This document shows positions 7,855 to 16,303 of a DNA stretch of 64,000 bases, in pieces. The stretch is from Nitrososphaera sp964556935. Lineage in GTDB: Archaea > Thermoproteota > Nitrososphaeria > Nitrososphaerales > Nitrososphaeraceae. The stretch covers positions 17,399 through 81,398 of the forward strand of contig CAZKXR010000009.1 in NCBI GenBank assembly GCA_964556935.1, in the 5' to 3' direction. Every line of letters starts with the position of its first letter. Position 1 is the stretch's first letter. The notes beneath the pieces were generated by a model. It made no database searches. It saw nothing but the letters and a program-made list of their open reading frames with translations, and had not been told where the DNA came from. The translations under genes were made by a program, and so were the position numbers.

Positions 7855-9108
7855 CTAAAAGCCAGCCTTAATCGGGTCTTCTGGCTTCATTAGTTCCCTT
7901 AATAGGACTGTTGCATAGGAGCCCTTGGGAAGCTTGAACGAAACGGTCAGCGGATCTTTTCTTACAGAAAAATCCCTGCACCATATGGGTGCCTGCCGGA
8001 AGCCGCCCTGCTGGCTCAGCTCCTGCATCTCTTTTATGTAGAAATCCTTTGCCAAGACGCCTTCCTGTGCCATGAGCTCCCCGGTCAGGGTTTCAAAACG
8101 CCCCTTTCCGGCCTGAAAGGTGTAGCCGACCATCCTTACTGCCGGGACCATCAAGGCCTTCGACGATGGGTCGAACTTTCTGACCCGACCAAACACGGCC
8201 GGGCCTTCCATCTCAAAGCAGAGATCACCAGTAGCGGGTCTGACGATGTCCTGGCCGCTTATTATGATCTGACTAAGGCAGCGGTTGAAAATGTAGGCCT
8301 GGTAGGCCTGAACAAACAATCGCCTTATAGTTATCGGGACCGCCCGCAGAACCGAGACATGGTCTTTTCCGGCCACAAGGGCCGACAGAAGGTAGCGTTC
8401 TATATCCATGCCCCGCGGCAGGACTTTTAGCGCTTGCCTGTAGCTGGCAGGATCTTGGCACCTGGCCCGGATTTCCCGGCTTACCTGCGAGTCGTACTCT
8501 GTCGTGTGGCAGAGCAAAATCTCGACGGCTTTTTTGAAGTTCCGCTTGACTATCTCCCTGCCCACGAGATGGGTGACCAGCCTTTCGCTGCCAAACCGCT
8601 GCAGACCGTAGAAATTGCCAATTCTGCCTATCTGCGGCACAAAGTCTTCAAGATCGGATCTTTTGTATCCGTGTATAGCTATTTCAAACTGGTTTCCAAG
8701 CAGCGACTCCCTGCCAAGAGGTCTTTTTGTAAAGCCCTGCAGCGCAAGTCTCGTGTGCTTGGTGTTCAATTTAGGCGGCGGGCTCTTCCATGTTTTTTCT
8801 GTGCTGGCATACTGCCTTGTCACGGCCTTGGCATCCTTGATGCCCATCACTTTTAGACGGATGTGCAATTCGCGTTCAATTTCAATAAGCGCGTGGTTCG
8901 AATCAATGCCCTCTTTTTCAAGAACGTAAAGCGGATAGCGGTGCGATTCGCTAAAAGCTGGCGACATGTTTGAAAGAAGCGAATCATCGACCAGTTCAGA
9001 GACCCTGAATCCCTCGCTGTTCTGCTTTATAGATCCTCCTATGCCTTCAAAATCTGTGCAGTAGCATTCAATTCCAGCCAGCTGGTCTATCTTTGGAGGG
9101 TTCATCAA
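7855..9108 (-). CDS. truD: tRNA pseudouridine synthase D
   Basis: Isomerises uridine (position 13 in tRNA, by family) to pseudouridine. The catalytic Asp92 lies in VMGIKDAKAVTRQ, followed by the family motif NFYGLQRFGSERLVTH and a C-terminal FRQAPIWCRDF region; 417 residues matches the archaeal/eukaryotic TruD/Pus7 type. Both a TTG (9108) and an ATG (9105) begin the frame; a TATA-like AAAGATAAAA about 27 nt upstream fits either. It is divergent from the EVE-domain gene, so both share a short promoter region at 9110-9170. Confidence 0.9.
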   Translation of the reverse strand: MMNPPKIDQLAGIECYCTDFEGIGGSIKQNSEGFRVSELVDDSLLSNMSPAFSESHRYPLYVLEKEGIDSNHALIEIERELHIRLKVMGIKDAKAVTRQYASTEKTWKSPPPKLNTKHTRLALQGFTKRPLGRESLLGNQFEIAIHGYKRSDLEDFVPQIGRIGNFYGLQRFGSERLVTHLVGREIVKRNFKKAVEILLCHTTEYDSQVSREIRARCQDPASYRQALKVLPRGMDIERYLLSALVAGKDHVSVLRAVPITIRRLFVQAYQAYIFNRCLSQIIISGQDIVRPATGDLCFEMEGPAVFGRVRKFDPSSKALMVPAVRMVGYTFQAGKGRFETLTGELMAQEGVLAKDFYIKEMQELSQQGGFRQAPIWCRDFSVRKDPLTVSFKLPKGSYATVLLRELMKPEDPIKAGF

Positions 9109-9169
9109 CCCTGCTTGCGCATTCTGTTTTATCTTTGTAACTTATATGGTTCGTTGCCAAATCACGGTT

Positions 9170-9565
9170 ATGGCGTATTGGCTCTTTAAACAGGAACCTT
9201 CCAGCTATAGCTACTCTCAGCTTGAAAAGGACGGCCGGACGGTCTGGGACGGTGTGGCTAACAACCTTGCCTTGAAGCACCTCCGCAGCGTCAGAAAAGG
9301 CGACAAGGCCCTGTTTTACCATACTGGCGATGAAAAACAGATTGTAGGCGTCATGGACATCGTTTCCGATCCGTATCCAGACCCAAAAGACAAATCGATG
9401 GTAGTCGTGGACGTCGCGCCATCCCGCAGACTCAAACTGGTCACGCTGGAGCAGATCAAGTCCGACCGGGCATTTTCTAGCTGGGAGCTGGTCAGGATCT
9501 CGAGGCTTTCAGTCATGCCGGTCCCAGACGAGCTTTGGGACAGGATAATCAGAATGGCAAGTTAG
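9170..9565 (+). CDS. EVE-domain protein
   Basis: A 131-residue single EVE domain (PUA-like fold that binds modified bases). The family signatures are at the N-terminus, YWLFKQEPSSYSYSQLEKDG, then TVWDGVANNLALKHLR, KGDKALFYHTGDEKQIVG, and LVTLEQIKSD. The ATG at 9170 is preferred over one at 9146 because the TATA-like TTATAT at 9142-9147 would place transcription at the 9170 ATG, and because the domain starts right at MAYWLF. EVE proteins recognise modified DNA or RNA bases; the ligand here cannot be told. Confidence 0.87.
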   Translation: MAYWLFKQEPSSYSYSQLEKDGRTVWDGVANNLALKHLRSVRKGDKALFYHTGDEKQIVGVMDIVSDPYPDPKDKSMVVVDVAPSRRLKLVTLEQIKSDRAFSSWELVRISRLSVMPVPDELWDRIIRMAS

Positions 9566-9612
9566 AGATGGCAGAAATTCTATAAATAGGGATGGAGTCT
9601 GAACCAACATAG

Positions 9613-10314
9613 TTGACCCCAAGAAAGCAGTTTTTCCTGGCAGTCGGTATAATGTCGGCGCTTGGTATTGGCGTTAGTACAGCAATAATCGCGTTTGGCG
9701 GCGGATTTTCTGGTGCCGGCCCTTCTATCTTTAACCCACCCACAGAGAGTGATATTTTTGTCATCGGCTCCAACGTCAAAGACGGCATGTCTCTTGAGTA
9801 CACCGTGACGGCCAGAGGGCCGCAGACATCACTGGTCGACGGCAGGGTTTCCATTGACTTTGACCAGGCAAACGACAGCTGGAATACAACGTTTAACGTC
9901 GTCAACGGCACGGCCTCGTCAAAAGAGTTTGTCCTCATGCTTTCAAAGCAGCTGACCAATGAAGGCCAGGTTGACGGATCGGTCAGGCCGTACTTGGAGC
10001 CAGTCGAGTCGTCTATACTTGCCATCCGGGACATGGACTATGGCGGCCGCGACAAGTACCTGGTGGTGGGCGCGCCCTGGGACACGATATTCTACGGTTC
10101 GTCTTCTACCACCGTCAGGATAACAAGCCAGGAGACCGTGCAGACGCTTGCTGGCTCTTTTGATTCCTATGTTCTTGGCTACAAGCTCAAAGAAAACGAC
10201 AGCAAGATATGGATGACGCGCCAAGTCCCGTTTCCTGTCAAGGCCGAGGTCTACGACCCAGATGACCAGCTTCTATACGAGTTTGAGCTTGTCAGGGCCA
10301 GCAACATCGGCTAA
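9613..10314 (+). CDS. membrane-anchored extracellular protein, unknown function
   Basis: A 233-residue protein with an N-terminal membrane anchor or signal (FFLAVGIMSALGIGVSTAIIAF) and a beta-rich outside domain carrying several N-x-S/T sites (NDSWNTTFN, NGTASS). Two repeated themes, MSLEYTVTARG and TVRITSQETVQTLAGSFDSYVLGYKL, resemble a beta-barrel lipid- or ligand-binding module, but I do not recognise the family. The TTG start is supported by a clear TATAAATA at 9581-9588, about 27 nt upstream. It converges on the gene ending at 10319. Confidence 0.65.
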   Translation: MTPRKQFFLAVGIMSALGIGVSTAIIAFGGGFSGAGPSIFNPPTESDIFVIGSNVKDGMSLEYTVTARGPQTSLVDGRVSIDFDQANDSWNTTFNVVNGTASSKEFVLMLSKQLTNEGQVDGSVRPYLEPVESSILAIRDMDYGGRDKYLVVGAPWDTIFYGSSSTTVRITSQETVQTLAGSFDSYVLGYKLKENDSKIWMTRQVPFPVKAEVYDPDDQLLYEFELVRASNIG

Positions 10315-10318
10315 GGGC

Positions 10319-10816
10319 CTATTTATTATCACCAAAATACACGTTCTGCATCAGCCAGTCGGCGTATTTTCTGACCCTGTCGTCTATCTGGCACCAGAGG
10401 TGCACCGAGCCGGGCAGGATTTCAAGCCTGCCACCGTCTTGCATTACCACTTTTACTCCCTCCTTGCCCTCGTACATGTAGGCATCCTGAGCCCGGACAT
10501 CGCCAAGCATTTCAACAGCTTTTTGCTTTATCGCCTCCCTTGGGACTGGAAAGGTTCTGCGGAATTTGTCCACAACAACGCCAACGTTTTCGCTTCCATA
10601 CGAGTCGACGTCCGATACCTTGGCTGGGACAGGAAAGTGCAGCTGCATATCGACGTTGTGTCTAGAGCCAACGAAGAGCGCCAGATCGTTGACCTTCTTG
10701 TAGGCCATGTGCGGATTCTTTTTGGCGATGGCCATCAGTGCCTCGCGGTTGTCGGCAACTATCTTGTGAAAATCATCCATAATCGCCGAGAAAGTGGTTC
10801 CCATCGCCCGTCTCAT
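10319..10816 (-). CDS. conserved hypothetical protein
   Basis: A 165-residue soluble protein with no family I recognise. The N-terminal half is helical (FSAIMDDFHKIVADNREALMAIAKKNP) and the C-terminal half beta-rich with Trp and Tyr (GGRLEILPGSVHLWCQIDDR, KYADWLMQNVYFG). It is divergent from hemL and shares an AT-rich promoter zone (10839-10858) with it; a minus-strand TATA-like element there sits about 27 nt before the ATG at 10816. An ATG four codons in is an alternative. Divergence from the tetrapyrrole operon suggests possible co-regulation only. Confidence 0.6.
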   Translation of the reverse strand: MRRAMGTTFSAIMDDFHKIVADNREALMAIAKKNPHMAYKKVNDLALFVGSRHNVDMQLHFPVPAKVSDVDSYGSENVGVVVDKFRRTFPVPREAIKQKAVEMLGDVRAQDAYMYEGKEGVKVVMQDGGRLEILPGSVHLWCQIDDRVRKYADWLMQNVYFGDNK

Positions 10817-10862
10817 GGAATCTGCGGATTAATTAGCGTGACTATACTTATTATAGAACTGC

Positions 10863-12158
10863 GTGGACAGAATGCCGTTGGTCAGGTCAGAGCAGCTCTA
10901 CAGCAGGGCAAAAAAAGTGTTGCCTGGTGGAGTCAACAGCCCTGTTCGATATTATGATCCTTATCCTTTCTTTGCGGTTTCATCGCATGAAAGCAAGATA
11001 GTCACCGCAGATCACAAAACGTACATAGATTACTGCATGGGCTACGGCGCGCTGCTTCTGGGACACGGCTACCCCGCCGTGCTGGATGCAGTAAGGGAGC
11101 AGCTGGACAAAGGTACACTGTACTGCGTGCCTACCGAACAGGAAATCAAGCTTGCAGAGACCATCTCCAAGGTTGTTCCATGCGCCGAGATGGTCAGGAC
11201 TGTAAATACAGGCTCGGAGGCAACGATGAACGCCATCCGCCTGGCCCGGGCATTTACAAAGAAGAAAGGCGTCATCAAGTTTGACGGAGGCTACCATGGT
11301 GCCCACGACTACGTGCTGGTCAAGGCAGGATCCGGTGCTGCAAGCCTTCCAGCATCAGAAGGCGTGCTGGAAGAGTCATCGGCGCAAACCACGGTTGTGC
11401 CATACAATGATGCTTCTAGCCTTGAGCGAGCCATTGAAAAAAACCGCGACACTGCCTGCGTGATCATGGAGCCCGTTCTGGCAAACATCGGCTTGGTTCT
11501 TCCAGACAAGAATTACCTCAACGACGTGAGAAAGGTAACCCAGCAAAACGACGTCGTCCTGATTTTCGATGAGGTTGTAACCGGCTTCCGGCTGGCCCTT
11601 GGTGGGGCCGGCGAGTTCTTTGGCATCAAGCCGGATCTGGCAACATTTGCAAAGGCGCTTGGCAACGGCTTTCCCATCGCAGCTATAGCCGGCACAAGAG
11701 AAATAATGCAGCAGCTGGCGCCGGCCGGCACGGTTTACCAGGCAAGCACGTTTGCCGGAAATCCGGTTTCTGTCTCTGCGGCAATTGCAGCTCTTGAAAC
11801 TATGATGGAGGCAAGAAACACACTGTATCCAAAACTTGCAAGAACATGCGACAGCATAGTGGAGGGCATCAAAGAAGAGCTGGAAGACATTGGCGGCATT
11901 GACTGCGTTATCAACTCCATAGGCTCGATGTACCAGATCTTCTTTACCGCTGAAAAGGTCAGAGATGAGTACACCGCAAAGAAGGCCGATGCAGCAAAAT
12001 TCAGGAAGATGTTTGACGAGCTTTTGAAGCGCGACGTGTTCATACCGCCGTCCCAGTTTGAGACATGTTTTGTTTCGTATGCCCATGACGAGGAGGATGT
12101 CGACAGGACCGTGGAAGCGTACGGCGAGGCATTGAGGAAGATAAAAGAGCAGAGATGA
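10863..12158 (+). CDS. hemL: glutamate-1-semialdehyde 2,1-aminomutase
   Basis: PLP enzyme that makes 5-aminolevulinate from glutamate-1-semialdehyde, the first committed C5 step of tetrapyrrole synthesis. Seen: LPGGVNSPVRYY near the N-terminus, NTGSEATMNAIRLARA (PLP phosphate site), IFDEVVTGFRLALGG, and the Schiff-base Lys264 in TFAKALGNGFPIAA. The 431 residues are full length. The start is GTG at 10863 or ATG at 10872. It is first gene of a four-gene operon; its stop overlaps the hemC start (ATGA). hemA and hemB are not in the window. Confidence 0.95.
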   Translation: MDRMPLVRSEQLYSRAKKVLPGGVNSPVRYYDPYPFFAVSSHESKIVTADHKTYIDYCMGYGALLLGHGYPAVLDAVREQLDKGTLYCVPTEQEIKLAETISKVVPCAEMVRTVNTGSEATMNAIRLARAFTKKKGVIKFDGGYHGAHDYVLVKAGSGAASLPASEGVLEESSAQTTVVPYNDASSLERAIEKNRDTACVIMEPVLANIGLVLPDKNYLNDVRKVTQQNDVVLIFDEVVTGFRLALGGAGEFFGIKPDLATFAKALGNGFPIAAIAGTREIMQQLAPAGTVYQASTFAGNPVSVSAAIAALETMMEARNTLYPKLARTCDSIVEGIKEELEDIGGIDCVINSIGSMYQIFFTAEKVRDEYTAKKADAAKFRKMFDELLKRDVFIPPSQFETCFVSYAHDEEDVDRTVEAYGEALRKIKEQR

Positions 12159-13099
12159 AGACCATCAAAGTAGGTACAAGAGGAAGCAGACTTGCACTGG
12201 CCCAGACAGAGATAGCGCTTGCAGCCCTGAAAAAAGCCCGTCTGGGAGTAAATTTCAATGTCATCACTATAAGCACCAGAGGAGATGTTGACAAGCGCCC
12301 GCTGTTTACGATGGATGAAAAAGGCATCTTTGAAAAAGAGGTCAACGAAGCCGTCAAAAAAGGCGAGGTAGACTTTGCGGTCCACAGCCTCAAGGATGTC
12401 CCCTCGGAACTTTCAGACGAGCTTGTTGTTGCATGCATCCCCAGGCGGGCTAGCCCCAACGATGTCCTTGTCAACGAGAAGGGCATGAAACTAAAAGAGC
12501 TGTCTCCCGGTTCGATTGTAGGCACGAGCAGCCTGCGCAGGGCAGTCCAGCTGATAAGGGCACGGCCCGACCTTAAAGTGAGGCCCATCAGGGGGAACGT
12601 TGAAACTCGCGTCAAGAAGGTGATAAGCGGCGAGTACGACGCCATTGTGCTTGCCGAGGCAGGACTGTCAAGGCTTGGTATGAAGGACGTCATAGTCCAG
12701 CGTTTCAGTATAAGGGATTTTATGCCGGCCCCCGGCCAGGGTGCCATTGCCATAGTGTGCAGACGTGATGACAAAAAAACGATTAGCATGCTCAAAAAGA
12801 TAGAAGACCCAAAGTCAAGGGCTGAAATCATGGCTGAAAGAGCCCTGATAGAAAAAGTGGAAGGCGGCTGCAGATTCCCGCTTGGCGCGGTGGCCGTGGC
12901 CAAAGGCGACAGGATGGCATTGTATTCAAGCGTATTTTCTGCTGATGGAACCAAATCCCTCAAGGTGAGCAGGACTGGCAGTCTAGCCGACCCAGAAAAG
13001 CTTGGCATCAGGGTTGCAGACATGCTACTAAAACAGGGCGCCGGCAAGCTGGCAGAAGGATGGCGCGACGCAGTAGAGGAGTGGAACAAAAAGGTATGA
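12155..13099 (+). CDS. hemC: hydroxymethylbilane synthase (porphobilinogen deaminase)
   Basis: Polymerises four porphobilinogens into hydroxymethylbilane. The N-terminal KVGTRGSRLALAQTE, catalytic Asp in HSLKDVPSEL, the basic substrate pocket (TSSLRRAVQL and RPIRGNVETR) and the dipyrromethane cofactor Cys239 in VEGGCRFPLGA are all present. 314 residues is normal. It overlaps hemL by 4 bp at the start and the methyltransferase by 4 bp at the end, so translation is coupled along the operon. Confidence 0.96.
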   Translation: MKTIKVGTRGSRLALAQTEIALAALKKARLGVNFNVITISTRGDVDKRPLFTMDEKGIFEKEVNEAVKKGEVDFAVHSLKDVPSELSDELVVACIPRRASPNDVLVNEKGMKLKELSPGSIVGTSSLRRAVQLIRARPDLKVRPIRGNVETRVKKVISGEYDAIVLAEAGLSRLGMKDVIVQRFSIRDFMPAPGQGAIAIVCRRDDKKTISMLKKIEDPKSRAEIMAERALIEKVEGGCRFPLGAVAVAKGDRMALYSSVFSADGTKSLKVSRTGSLADPEKLGIRVADMLLKQGAGKLAEGWRDAVEEWNKKV

Positions 13100-13869
13100 G
13101 CGGCAAAGTCTATATCTGCGGCGCCGGGCCGGGCGACCCCAAACTGATGACTGTCCGGGCAATGGAGCTTTTGAAGAGCTGCGATGTCGTGCTTTACGAT
13201 AGGCTGGTAGGGCAGGCGATAATCGACCAGATTCCGGAAAATACGGAGAAGGTTTACGTCGGCCGGGCGGTTGGCGACCCAACTACCCACCAGAAGCACA
13301 CCAACGAGTTGATGGTCAGTTACGCCAAGAAGGGCAAGAGTGTCTTAAGACTCAAGGGCGGCGACCCGTTCATTTTTGGGCGGGGGGCGGAAGAAGCAGA
13401 GTATCTGCTCAAGCACGACACAGGTTTTGAGATAATCCCTGGCATCACCTCGGCCATAGCGTCGCCGGCGTATGCAGGAATCCCGTTAACTCACAGGCGC
13501 TACTCATCTTCAGTGGCCATAGTGACTGGCCATGAGGGCGCGGAAAAAGAAGACAGCCCGCTTTCTGTCAACTGGAAAAAACTTCCTGGCGCGGTGGACA
13601 CCATTGTTGTACTGATGGGCATAGGCCAGATTGAGCAGATCGCCGGCGACCTGATGAAGGCAGGCCTCAAAGGCAGCACAAAATTTGCCATAGTGGAAAG
13701 CGGCACCACCGCAAAGCAACGCGTGGTGACCGGGAATCTGGCCAACATCGCCAGGGTGACTGGCAAGAGCCAGATAAAGCCGCCGGCCATCATCATAATA
13801 GGCAAGGTTGCATCCCTGCACAAAAAACTTGAATGGTTTTCAAGTGTCAAAAATGCCAAGCCTGACTGA
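13096..13869 (+). CDS. cobA: uroporphyrinogen-III C-methyltransferase (SUMT)
   Basis: Methylates uroporphyrinogen III at C2 and C7 with SAM to give precorrin-2, the branch toward siroheme, cobalamin and archaeal heme. Signatures: VYICGAGPGDPKLMT at the start, VLYDRLVG, the RLKGGDPFIFGRGAEEAEYL block, and IIPGITSAIASPAYAGIPLTHR. The protein is 257 residues from the ATG at 13096, which overlaps the hemC stop. It contains only the methyltransferase domain, without the CysG dehydrogenase part. It overlaps hemD by 17 bp. Confidence 0.95.
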   Translation: MSGKVYICGAGPGDPKLMTVRAMELLKSCDVVLYDRLVGQAIIDQIPENTEKVYVGRAVGDPTTHQKHTNELMVSYAKKGKSVLRLKGGDPFIFGRGAEEAEYLLKHDTGFEIIPGITSAIASPAYAGIPLTHRRYSSSVAIVTGHEGAEKEDSPLSVNWKKLPGAVDTIVVLMGIGQIEQIAGDLMKAGLKGSTKFAIVESGTTAKQRVVTGNLANIARVTGKSQIKPPAIIIIGKVASLHKKLEWFSSVKNAKPD

Positions 13870-14644
13870 CAGAACCATTGCAATCACCAGAAGCGAGCAG
13901 GAAGCCTCTGAATTCCTGCAGATGGTCAAAAGCGAAGGCGGCATCGGTATCGCGATTCCCACCACAGAGGTCGTGTCAAAAGGCGCTTCCGCAGCCACGG
14001 AGTTTATCGATCTGCTGCGTGAAAAAAGGCATGATTATTGCGCCTTCATGAGTGCACAGGCAGTGAAGGTACTTTTCAGCCTTGCAGGAAAAGATGAGAT
14101 CCTTTCTGCGCTCAGCAAAACGTCTGTTATCGCTGTTGGCCCAAAAACCAGGCTGGAGCTGGAAAGGCATGGTCTTCACACCGACCTGATGCCAGAGAAA
14201 TATTCCTCCATCGGACTGCTGGAGTTTTTCTCCAAAATGAACCCAAGGGGAAAGAAGATCATAATCCCCAGAAGCGGCGCTTCAAACGAGTTTGCGGTCA
14301 ACGCGCTATCAGAGCTGGGCGTCACAGTCGATCAGGTTTTCCTTTACACAGTCCGGACTGCCGACGTTACCGCCGCCTGGCATGAATTCTACAAACTGCT
14401 TGCGCAGAAAAAAATAGACGCCGTTGTCTTTACCAGCGCATCCAACGTAAGGTCGTTTTTCGAGATACTGGGCAAGCTGGCTTCTGACGGAATCCAGCTT
14501 GATGATCTGACAGAGGTGATATCTATAGGCCCGTTTACCACCAAGGAGCTTGATGCTATAGGGGTCAGATGCAAGGAAGCCGACGAGCACACGGTAAAGG
14601 GGACTTTGGAGCTGGCAAAGGCTATTTTCAGCCAGCGCCGCTAA
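13853..14644 (+). CDS. hemD: uroporphyrinogen-III synthase
   Basis: Cyclises hydroxymethylbilane with inversion of ring D. HemD is poorly conserved, but the two-lobe Rossmann-like pattern is clear: TIAITRSEQEASEFLQMV, ALSKTSVIAVGPKTRLEL, KKIIIPRSGASNEF, DAVVFTSASNVRSFFE and EVISIGPFTTKELDAIG. It is 263 residues from the ATG at 13853. Last gene of the hemL-hemC-cobA-hemD operon, a position that supports the call. Its end overlaps the convergent gene by 17 bp. Confidence 0.9.
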   Translation: MPSLTDRTIAITRSEQEASEFLQMVKSEGGIGIAIPTTEVVSKGASAATEFIDLLREKRHDYCAFMSAQAVKVLFSLAGKDEILSALSKTSVIAVGPKTRLELERHGLHTDLMPEKYSSIGLLEFFSKMNPRGKKIIIPRSGASNEFAVNALSELGVTVDQVFLYTVRTADVTAAWHEFYKLLAQKKIDAVVFTSASNVRSFFEILGKLASDGIQLDDLTEVISIGPFTTKELDAIGVRCKEADEHTVKGTLELAKAIFSQRR

Positions 14645-15290
14645 GCCATTTTGAAATTTGAGTCGCTAAAGGCGCAGCCGCACCAACAGGCCCGCCAGCA
14701 CTTTCCAGAATCCTTTTTGCAGAAGAAAGGCTCTCTCTGATTATGATCGCCTTGGGTTTAGGGGATCCCATCTGACTCTCCAGGGTTTGTATCTCTGATT
14801 CCAGCTCCTCTTTCTCTTCCTGTTTCAGCTGGGCTTGTCGCAGAACCTCTTTGAGGGCCAGAACGATTTCCTTTAACTCATGCTTGCTGCTTTCATTTAC
14901 AGAGATGGTCTGGTATGAACCGGGACTTGCCTGCGAGATATTGGAGTTTATCATGCTGCCAATGCTGATGTAATTGACAACATTGGCCGGAAAGTGCTCT
15001 GTAGGGGATTGCGGCGTTGTCAATGCTGCCTCTACTTCCTTGATCCCCTTGTGCTTGATGTACAGGCCGACATCAAAGTATCTTGGCGCGACTAATCCGG
15101 ATGTCGTTGCCTCGATCAATTCTTCGCCTCTAAGATACTGTACTATGGCTTCAGCAATATTATCATCAAAACCCAGCGGCTCGGCAACCTGTCCTACTCT
15201 GACCATCTTGCTTTGATTGCCGCCGGCAAGCTCCCAAAGTTTATGGAGAAATTGAAACCGTTTCTTTTTCAGTTCTTCAAGAGAGCTCAT
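14628..15290 (-). CDS. winged-helix-like protein with hydrophobic C-terminal helix
   Basis: A 220-residue protein in three parts. Residues 1-90 look like a winged helix: KKKRFQFLHKLWELAGGN, VGQVAEPLGFDDNIAEAIVQYLRG, ELIEATTSGLVAPRYFDVGLYI. A short Asn/Ser linker follows (IGSMINSNISQASPGSYQTI), then an acidic coiled coil (about 140-180, KEVLRQAQLKQEEKEELE) and a C-terminal hydrophobic helix (GGPVGAAAPLATQISKWLSG). Similar layouts occur in uncharacterised bacterial conflict or stress proteins, which is only an analogy. It is convergent with hemD. Confidence 0.55.
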   Translation of the reverse strand: MSSLEELKKKRFQFLHKLWELAGGNQSKMVRVGQVAEPLGFDDNIAEAIVQYLRGEELIEATTSGLVAPRYFDVGLYIKHKGIKEVEAALTTPQSPTEHFPANVVNYISIGSMINSNISQASPGSYQTISVNESSKHELKEIVLALKEVLRQAQLKQEEKEELESEIQTLESQMGSPKPKAIIIRESLSSAKRILESAGGPVGAAAPLATQISKWLSGAG

Positions 15291-15334
15291 TTAACGGTGC
15301 ATACTGGTTTGCTATTATTAACAATATCCTGTAT

Positions 15335-16303
15335 TTACTTGTCTACTCTCAGATCGTCGAGTAGACTTTCAATGTTTGTTATCGGGCGGCCGTTTGCATC
15401 GGCGATCTTTTGGTGTGCCGGCGGGTACTCCATGTAGTTCTGGATTCTGGCAGAAAGGCGCTCCTGGTACGTCGGCACGTGTTCGTTCTGGTAGAATACG
15501 CCTATTGGGATCTTGTTGCCCCACTCGTTTGACTTTTCAACCACCTTTGCCATTTTCTCATTCAGTTCTGAGGGGTCGTTTATCACGCCGTTGTATCCCG
15601 TATCTTCAAGTTTGTAGATTCTGGGCATCACCCTCTTGGTCTCCGGGTCTACGTTGTCTAGGCCCTGGAACCACTCCTTGGTGTTTATGTCGTTGTAGGT
15701 CGGACATGGCTGCAAGACATCGATGAAGGCAAGCCCCTTGTGCTCTACTGCCCTTTTAATGATGTCTTTTAGATGCCTGATGTCGTACGAGTATCCGCGG
15801 GCAATGAAAGTAAAGCCGGACACCAGCGCCAGGGCTATAGGGTTGACTGAATTGTTGACGTTTGGTTGCGGCAGGGATTTTGTCTTCATTCCCAGCTTGA
15901 GGGTGGGTGAAGCCTGGCCCTTGGTAAGGCCGTAAACCGCGTTGTTAAATATGATGTAGACCATGTCGACGTTACGCCGGCCAGCGCTGACGAAATGTCC
16001 TGCCCCGATGCCAAGGCCGTCACCGTCGCCGCCTACCGCAATCACTTCTAGTTCAGGATTGGCCAGTTTTGCGCCCTGTGCAAAGGGAAGCACTCTTCCA
16101 TGTAGCGTGTGTATGCCGTAGGTTTTGATGTAATGCGGCGTCTTGCCGGAGCAGCCGATCCCAGAAAATATCGTGGTCCTGTGCGGCGGAATCTGCATGT
16201 CTGCCAGAGCCATCTGTATGGCGTTGAGTATCCCAAAGTCTCCGCATCCCGGGCACCAGTCGTTGTGAACATCGGTCTTGTAGTCTGCCAGCTTAAGTGC
16301 CAT
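15335..16303 (-). CDS. korB: 2-oxoacid:ferredoxin oxidoreductase, beta subunit
   Basis: Thiamine-diphosphate subunit of an archaeal two-subunit 2-oxoacid:ferredoxin oxidoreductase (probably 2-oxoglutarate or broad 2-oxoacid), linking CoA acylation to ferredoxin reduction. Cys residues for the cluster lie in WCPGCGDFGILNAIQ and in GIGCSGKTPHYI; the ThDP motif is VIAVGGDGDGLGIGAGHFVSAGRRN...NNAVYGLTKGQ, followed by SPTLKLGMKT. At 322 residues it is typical. It overlaps the alpha subunit gene by 11 bp and is translated after it. Confidence 0.93.
   Translation of the reverse strand: MALKLADYKTDVHNDWCPGCGDFGILNAIQMALADMQIPPHRTTIFSGIGCSGKTPHYIKTYGIHTLHGRVLPFAQGAKLANPELEVIAVGGDGDGLGIGAGHFVSAGRRNVDMVYIIFNNAVYGLTKGQASPTLKLGMKTKSLPQPNVNNSVNPIALALVSGFTFIARGYSYDIRHLKDIIKRAVEHKGLAFIDVLQPCPTYNDINTKEWFQGLDNVDPETKRVMPRIYKLEDTGYNGVINDPSELNEKMAKVVEKSNEWGNKIPIGVFYQNEHVPTYQERLSARIQNYMEYPPAHQKIADANGRPITNIESLLDDLRVDK

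Noticed and set aside
12040..13299. Long minus-strand frame (419 codons) opposite hemC.
   Set aside because: Antisense of a fully recognised hydroxymethylbilane synthase; composition is Ser/Leu-rich with no motif.
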